From assembly GCA_030446485.1 (NCBI GenBank), contig JAUJNF010000001.1:539964-603963 (forward strand): a stretch of DNA of 64,000 bases, read 5' to 3'. Numbering within the stretch: the first letter of the stretch is position 1; every line of letters starts with the position of its first letter. A model generated the notes under the pieces. It worked only from the letters and a program-made list of their open reading frames with translations, searched no databases and was not told the origin of the DNA. The DNA is from Thermoleophilaceae bacterium. Its GTDB lineage: Bacteria > Actinomycetota > Thermoleophilia > Solirubrobacterales > Thermoleophilaceae. Of this stretch, positions 60,138 through 64,000 are shown piece after piece. The position numbers and the translations under genes are program-made.

Positions 60138-61206
60138 GATAGTCGAGACCCCTGAGGAGGCCGCGGCCCAGGAGCGCCCGCCGCTGATCGTCCGTGAGCC
60201 GCTGGCGTCCTTCTTCGACGAACGCGGGCTCGGCTCAGGAGACCTCGAGGCCGAGCGCATCGGCGAGGGCCACTCCAACGTCACCTACCTGATCACCCGC
60301 GGCGAGGAGCGCTTCGTGCTGCGCCGCCCGCCGCGCCCGCCGCTACCGCCATCGGCACACGACGTGCTGCGCGAGGCGCGGCTGCTCGCCGCGCTCGAGC
60401 CCACCGCCGTGCGCACGCCGCGCGTGCTGGCGGCCTGCGACGACGAGTCGATCCTCGGGGTTCCCTTCTACGTGATGCCCTTCCTCGAGGGCACGGTGAT
60501 CACCAACGAGCTGCCCGACCCCCTCGACGACGTGGCCGAGCGCCGGCGCATCGCCGAGGAGCTGGTGGACGGACTGGCCGAGATCCACGCCGCCGACTGG
60601 CAGGGCGCCGGGCTCGACGGCTTCGGCAAGCCGACCGGCTACCTGGAGCGCCAGCTGCGGCGCTTCAACGGCCTGTGGGAGCACAACAAGACGCGCGAGC
60701 TGTCTGTGGTACAGGAGGTCGGTGACTGGCTCGCCGCCCACATGCCCGAATCACCCGGGGCGACGATCGTGCACGGCGACTACCGCCTCGGCAACGTGAT
60801 GTTCGCAAGCGACGCGCCGGCGCGGCTGATCGCCGTCTTCGACTGGGAGCTCGCCACCATCGGCGATCCGCTCGCCGACCTCGGCTACATGACGATCACC
60901 TACGCCGAGGCCGAGGACCTCACGGGATCGATCTTCGATCTCTCGTCGGTGACCCGCGAGGAGGGCTTCCTGAAGCGCGACGAGCTGGTGGCACGCTACG
61001 AGGAGCGCACCGGCCGCTCCATGTCGGACCTGCGCTGGTACCAGGCGCTCGCGCTGTGGAAGTCCGCCGTGTTCATGGAGGGCAACTACAAGGCCTGGGT
61101 GGCCGGCAACACCGACGACGCGTTTCTCGCGATCTTCGACGAGGGCGTGCCCCAGCTGGCGGAGGCGGCCCGGGCCATCACCAAGCGCCCGGCTCCCGTT
61201 CCGTGA
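60124..61206 (+). CDS. APH-family phosphotransferase (ACAD10-type kinase domain)
   Basis: 360 residues from GTG. Kinase-like fold: GEGHSNVTYLITRGEERFVL, RRPPRPPLPPSAHDVLREAR, VHGDYRLGNVMF (catalytic HGD and Asn) and AVFDWELATIGDPLADLGY (metal Asp). The RPP and AHD segments mark the group fused to acyl-CoA dehydrogenase in ACAD10/11, which phosphorylate hydroxyacyl groups. Overlaps the HAD gene stop/start by 4 nt. Partner enzyme would be the HAD below. Confidence 0.9.
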   Translation: MPALEIVETPEEAAAQERPPLIVREPLASFFDERGLGSGDLEAERIGEGHSNVTYLITRGEERFVLRRPPRPPLPPSAHDVLREARLLAALEPTAVRTPRVLAACDDESILGVPFYVMPFLEGTVITNELPDPLDDVAERRRIAEELVDGLAEIHAADWQGAGLDGFGKPTGYLERQLRRFNGLWEHNKTRELSVVQEVGDWLAAHMPESPGATIVHGDYRLGNVMFASDAPARLIAVFDWELATIGDPLADLGYMTITYAEAEDLTGSIFDLSSVTREEGFLKRDELVARYEERTGRSMSDLRWYQALALWKSAVFMEGNYKAWVAGNTDDAFLAIFDEGVPQLAEAARAITKRPAPVP

Positions 61207-61830
61207 AGGGCGTGCCCCGTGGGCCGAAGGGCCTGCTCGTCGACTTCGGCGGCGTCCTCACCACCGACGTCTTCAAGTCCTTCCGGGAGTTCTGCGAGCG
61301 CGAGGGGCTCGACCCCGACACCGTTCGCAGGATGTTTCGCGAGGATCCCGAGGCGCTGGCGGTGCTGCGGCGCCTGGAGCGCGGCGAGCTGACCGAAGAG
61401 CAGTTCGCGGCGGAGTTCGGCTCCGATGCTGGGGCTCACCGACCATGAGGGGCTGGTGGATCGCCTGTTCGCGGGCATGCGCGCAGACGAGGCGATGGTG
61501 GATGCCGTAAGGGCCGCCAAGCGCGCCGGGGTGAGGACCGCCCTCGTGTCGAACTCGTGGGGCGCCGGCCGCTACGACCGCGACGCCTTCCCGGAGCTGT
61601 TCGACGCGGTGGTGATCTCCGGCGAGGTGGGCCTCAACAAGCCCGAGCCGGAGATCTTCCTGCTGGCCGCCGAGCGCGTCGGACTCGCGCCCGAGGACTG
61701 CGTGTTCCTCGACGACCTGAAGGAGAACTGCGCCGGCGCCGAGGCCGTGGGCATGACCGCCGTGCTGCACCGCGGACCCGACGGCTCGCTGCCCGAGCTC
61801 GAGCGGCTCCTCGAGGTGCCCCTGCGCTGA
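61203..61830 (+). pseudogene. HAD-IA hydrolase, one frameshift
   Basis: From GTG at 61203 the frame gives KGLLVDFGGVLTTDVFKSFR (nucleophile Asp) and runs until about 61430, where it shifts; a second frame continues MLGLTDHEGLVDRLFAGM, RTALVSNSWGAG (Ser), GEVGLNKPEPEIFLLAAERV (Lys) and CVFLDDLKENCAGAEAVGM. All four HAD motifs survive. The 628-nt span is one over a multiple of three, so a single extra base fits. Resembles the HAD part of ACAD10. Confidence 0.85.
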
Positions 61831-61885
61831 GGTGCCTCGCCTCCCGGCGACGGCCGGCGTCGCGCCCGGCGCGGTCCTGTCCCCG

Positions 61886-62749
61886 CTATCCCTCGCCGCC
61901 CGGCGCGACCAGCTCGAAGGCGGAGGGCTCCACGCGGAGCTCCGTCGATGAGCCGAAGCGCCGAATCTCTCCGTCGACGTTGAGGGCGACTCCACCCGGT
62001 ACCTCGAACCGGACGGTGCGGGCGTCCCTCGAGCGGACGCCGCGCTGCTCGGTGATCCGCCCCCGCCTGAGCCCGTAGGCGCGCTGGACGAGACGCGTGC
62101 GCGGACCGGCCTCGATGACCGCGACGGTCAGGCGACCGTCGAAGGGGCTCGCGGACTCCACTTCGGCTCCGGCGCCGAACGCCCCGGTGTTGGCGACGAT
62201 GACCTGCCACGCGCGGCCGGCGAACATCTCATCGCCGTCGCAGCCCACGGTGCACGTGATCGGCCGCGCGGTCAGGCCGGCTCTCAGGGCACCCACGGCG
62301 TAGGCGAGCGGCCCGAGCGCCGCCTTGCTGCTCTGGGCCTCGCGGGCCGCGGCCACCGCCAGGCCGGCGCTCGCGACGTTCACGAACGGCAGCCGTCCCG
62401 CGCGGCCGAGATCGACCGCCCGCCGAGTGGTGCCCGTAGCCGCGAGGCGGCAGGCCTCGAAGGCGTCGTCAGGCAGGTCGAGCGCCCGCGCGAAGTCGTT
62501 TGCCGTGCCGGTCGGAACAACGGCCAGCGGTATGCCCGCCTGGGCAGCCGCCCCCGCGGCGGCGCCGACGCTGCCGTCGCCACCGGCCACCGCGATGCGG
62601 TCCGGGCGCCATCCGACCGCGTCGGCGAGCTCATCGACGCCGAAGCGGCGAGGCCTAGCGCCCGCGCGCCGCAGCTCGGCCTCGAGCTCCGTGGGATCCG
62701 CGCGACCGCCGCCCGAGGCGCGGTTGACCACGAGCGCTATGCGCGTCAA
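61886..62749 (-). CDS. Diacylglycerol kinase catalytic domain protein (DagK/YegS-like)
   Basis: 287 residues, TTG start overlapping the EamA stop. DGK signature IAVAGGDGSVGAAAGAAAQA with GGDGS, then AVVPTGTANDFARAL and NVASAGLAVAAAREAQ, and a C-terminal domain with EIRRFGSSTELRVEPSAFEL. Phosphorylates a lipid such as diacylglycerol. Probably cotranscribed with the transporter. Confidence 0.9.
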   Translation of the reverse strand: MTRIALVVNRASGGGRADPTELEAELRRAGARPRRFGVDELADAVGWRPDRIAVAGGDGSVGAAAGAAAQAGIPLAVVPTGTANDFARALDLPDDAFEACRLAATGTTRRAVDLGRAGRLPFVNVASAGLAVAAAREAQSSKAALGPLAYAVGALRAGLTARPITCTVGCDGDEMFAGRAWQVIVANTGAFGAGAEVESASPFDGRLTVAVIEAGPRTRLVQRAYGLRRGRITEQRGVRSRDARTVRFEVPGGVALNVDGEIRRFGSSTELRVEPSAFELVAPGGEG

Positions 62750-63591
62750 GAGCCCGCAGTGATCAGCGCCACCCCCACGAGCGTGATCCCGACCCCGAGC
62801 TGCTGCGCCCGCGCGATGCGCTCGTGCAGCACCAGCCGGGCGAGCCCGATCGTGACCACCGGGTAGAGCGAGCCGGCCACGCCCACGAGGCTGAGGAGGC
62901 CCTGCTGCGAGGCCGCGGCGAAGAGCGTGTTGGCGCCGATGTCGAGCGCGCCGACGGCCACCAGCCCGCGCAGGTGCTCGCGTCCCGCGCTCAGGCTGGG
63001 GCGGAGGGCTACCGCCGCGGCGGTGAGAAAGGCAACTCCGGCGATGCGGTTCACGAGGATCGCCCAGAGCACGTCGTCCTCGCTGGCCGCGTCGATCGCT
63101 ATGAAGAAGGAGCCGAAGCCGAGGGCGGCGAGCAGGGCGAGCCCCACTCCGGCCGCCACCCGGCCACCCCTAGCGGCGGCGTCCCCCGCCTCGCGGGAGG
63201 CCAGCACCACGCCGGCGAGCGCCAGGGCCGCCCCCGCCACCTGGAGCGCCGCGGGGCGGTCGCCCCCGGCCAGCCCGACCGTCACCGGAATCACGGCGGC
63301 GGTGGCCGATATGGGTGCCACCACGCTCATCGCGCCCACGGCGAGGCCCCGGTAGAAGGCGGTGAGGCCGATCAGGCCGACGGCGCTCGAGAGCACGGCC
63401 CAGACGGCGAAGTGGCCACCCGGAGGGCCCTCGCCGCGCAGCACCACCACAACGGTCACGGCCACGAGCCCGGCGGACTGGGACAGCAGGAGCACGGTGA
63501 GAACGTCGATACGGCGGCTCTTGAGACCCGCCACGAAGTCCGCCACGCCCCAGGCGAGGCTCGATCCGAGACCCAGGGCGAGCGCGAGCAC
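62746..63591 (-). CDS. EamA/DMT-family transporter
   Basis: About 281 residues with ten TM helices in two EamA repeats: LALGLGSSLAWGVADFVAGL, AFYRGLAVGAMSVVAPISAT (first) and GALDIGANTLFAAASQQGLL, LYPVVTIGLARLVLHERIAR (second). GTG at 63591 fits the first helix better than the 63687 ATG, which would add a hydrophilic leader. Substrate unknown. Confidence 0.87.
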   Translation of the reverse strand: MLALALGLGSSLAWGVADFVAGLKSRRIDVLTVLLLSQSAGLVAVTVVVVLRGEGPPGGHFAVWAVLSSAVGLIGLTAFYRGLAVGAMSVVAPISATAAVIPVTVGLAGGDRPAALQVAGAALALAGVVLASREAGDAAARGGRVAAGVGLALLAALGFGSFFIAIDAASEDDVLWAILVNRIAGVAFLTAAAVALRPSLSAGREHLRGLVAVGALDIGANTLFAAASQQGLLSLVGVAGSLYPVVTIGLARLVLHERIARAQQLGVGITLVGVALITAGS

Positions 63592-63673
63592 GGGCCCATG
63601 GTGGCAGCGCGCCGGCCGGCCTCCGCACACGGGTAAGGTGCCGGCGAGGTCAACAGCTACGAAGGGAGATGCC

Positions 63674-64000
63674 GTGCCGACACGCAAAGCTGAGGCTCAG
63701 TGGAAGGGGACGGTCACCGAGGGCAGCGGCACCGTCAAGCTCGGAAGCGGCGCCTACGAGGGGCCGTACTCATTCAAGTCGCGCTTCGAGGACGGCAGCG
63801 GCACCAACCCCGAGGAGCTGATCGGAGCCGCCCACGCCGGCTGCTTCTCGATGGCGCTTGCGCTCATCCTCACCGAGGGCGGGCACCAGCCAGAGCGGAT
63901 CCACACCACCGCCAAGGTGCACCTCGAGCAGGACGGCGGCGGCCCCTCCATCGCCAAGATCGACCTGTCATGCGAGGCCGAGGTCGGGGACATCGAGGCC
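63674..64000 (+). CDS. OsmC-family peroxiredoxin (3' end outside window)
   Basis: Starts at GTG 63674 after a strong ribosome-binding site GAAGGGAG and is cut by the window end after 109 codons. It reads QWKGTVTEGSGTVKLGSGAY, SRFEDGSGTNPEELIGAAHA, GCFSMALALILTEGGHQPER with the first redox Cys in AHAGCFSMAL. The second Cys is in DLSCEAEV. OsmC proteins reduce organic hydroperoxides. The sequence fits the osmotically induced OsmC subgroup. Confidence 0.9.
   Translation, partial: MPTRKAEAQWKGTVTEGSGTVKLGSGAYEGPYSFKSRFEDGSGTNPEELIGAAHAGCFSMALALILTEGGHQPERIHTTAKVHLEQDGGGPSIAKIDLSCEAEVGDIEA

Overview
The window is GC-rich bacterial DNA with densely packed genes, frequent GTG/TTG starts, many 4-nt start/stop overlaps and DsbA-like, flavin-reductase, MpaB-like and AbiEi/DUF559 families. 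This fits a high-GC actinobacterium, probably of the class Thermoleophilia (Solirubrobacterales-like). The taxonomic call is inference from family content, not from a marker gene. Many genes have a TANNNT -10 hexamer only 6-10 nt before the start codon, so leaderless transcripts look common.

Layout. 1-2.8 kb: hydrolase and isomerase genes with decayed neighbours. 2.87-6.15 kb: a small remnant integrative element in the 3' end of tRNA-Arg(ACG), bounded by a 48-bp direct repeat and holding an MpaB-family oxygenase gene, a TetR regulator and a phage tape-measure fragment. 6.3-18.6 kb: housekeeping and accessory genes (LtrA, SDR, REC-EAL phosphodiesterase, two tRNA-Ser genes, a primary-type sigma factor, ferritin-like protein, serS, a divergent cytochrome c / blue-copper pair, flavin reductase, AbiEi-DUF559 protein and two frameshifted membrane or secreted proteins). 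18.7-33.96 kb: a complete 14-gene nuoA-N operon for respiratory complex I. Its first third is full of small indels, while nuoG-K, nuoM and nuoN read cleanly. 35.3-40.0 kb: a PQQ-type sugar dehydrogenase lipoprotein followed by an FbpABC-type ferric iron ABC transporter, with matching TTAGGG-N2-CCCTAA operators before both units. 40-45.6 kb: PrsW protease, SDR and a proline catabolism operon. 45.6-49.8 kb: a glutaredoxin-like gene that looks like a selenoprotein (in-frame TGA plus SECIS-like hairpin), thyX, rpe, a secreted subtilase and a DUF4333 lipoprotein. 49.9-64 kb: acetyl-CoA synthetase, tandem-ACT protein, peptide deformylase, Phd/PIN toxin-antitoxin pair, flippase-like membrane protein, Fpg/Nei glycosylase, a SURNod19-like/cupredoxin fusion, RpiB-like isomerase, an APH-like kinase plus HAD pair, diacylglycerol-kinase-like protein, EamA transporter and a partial OsmC gene.

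Main themes: aerobic respiration (complex I, cytochrome c, blue-copper proteins), proline and acetate oxidation feeding it, iron uptake under a shared operator, and redox or selenium chemistry. The strongest unusual signal is the putative selenoprotein at 45630-45854. The indels in nuoA-F most likely reflect sequence error, but this cannot be settled from one sequence.
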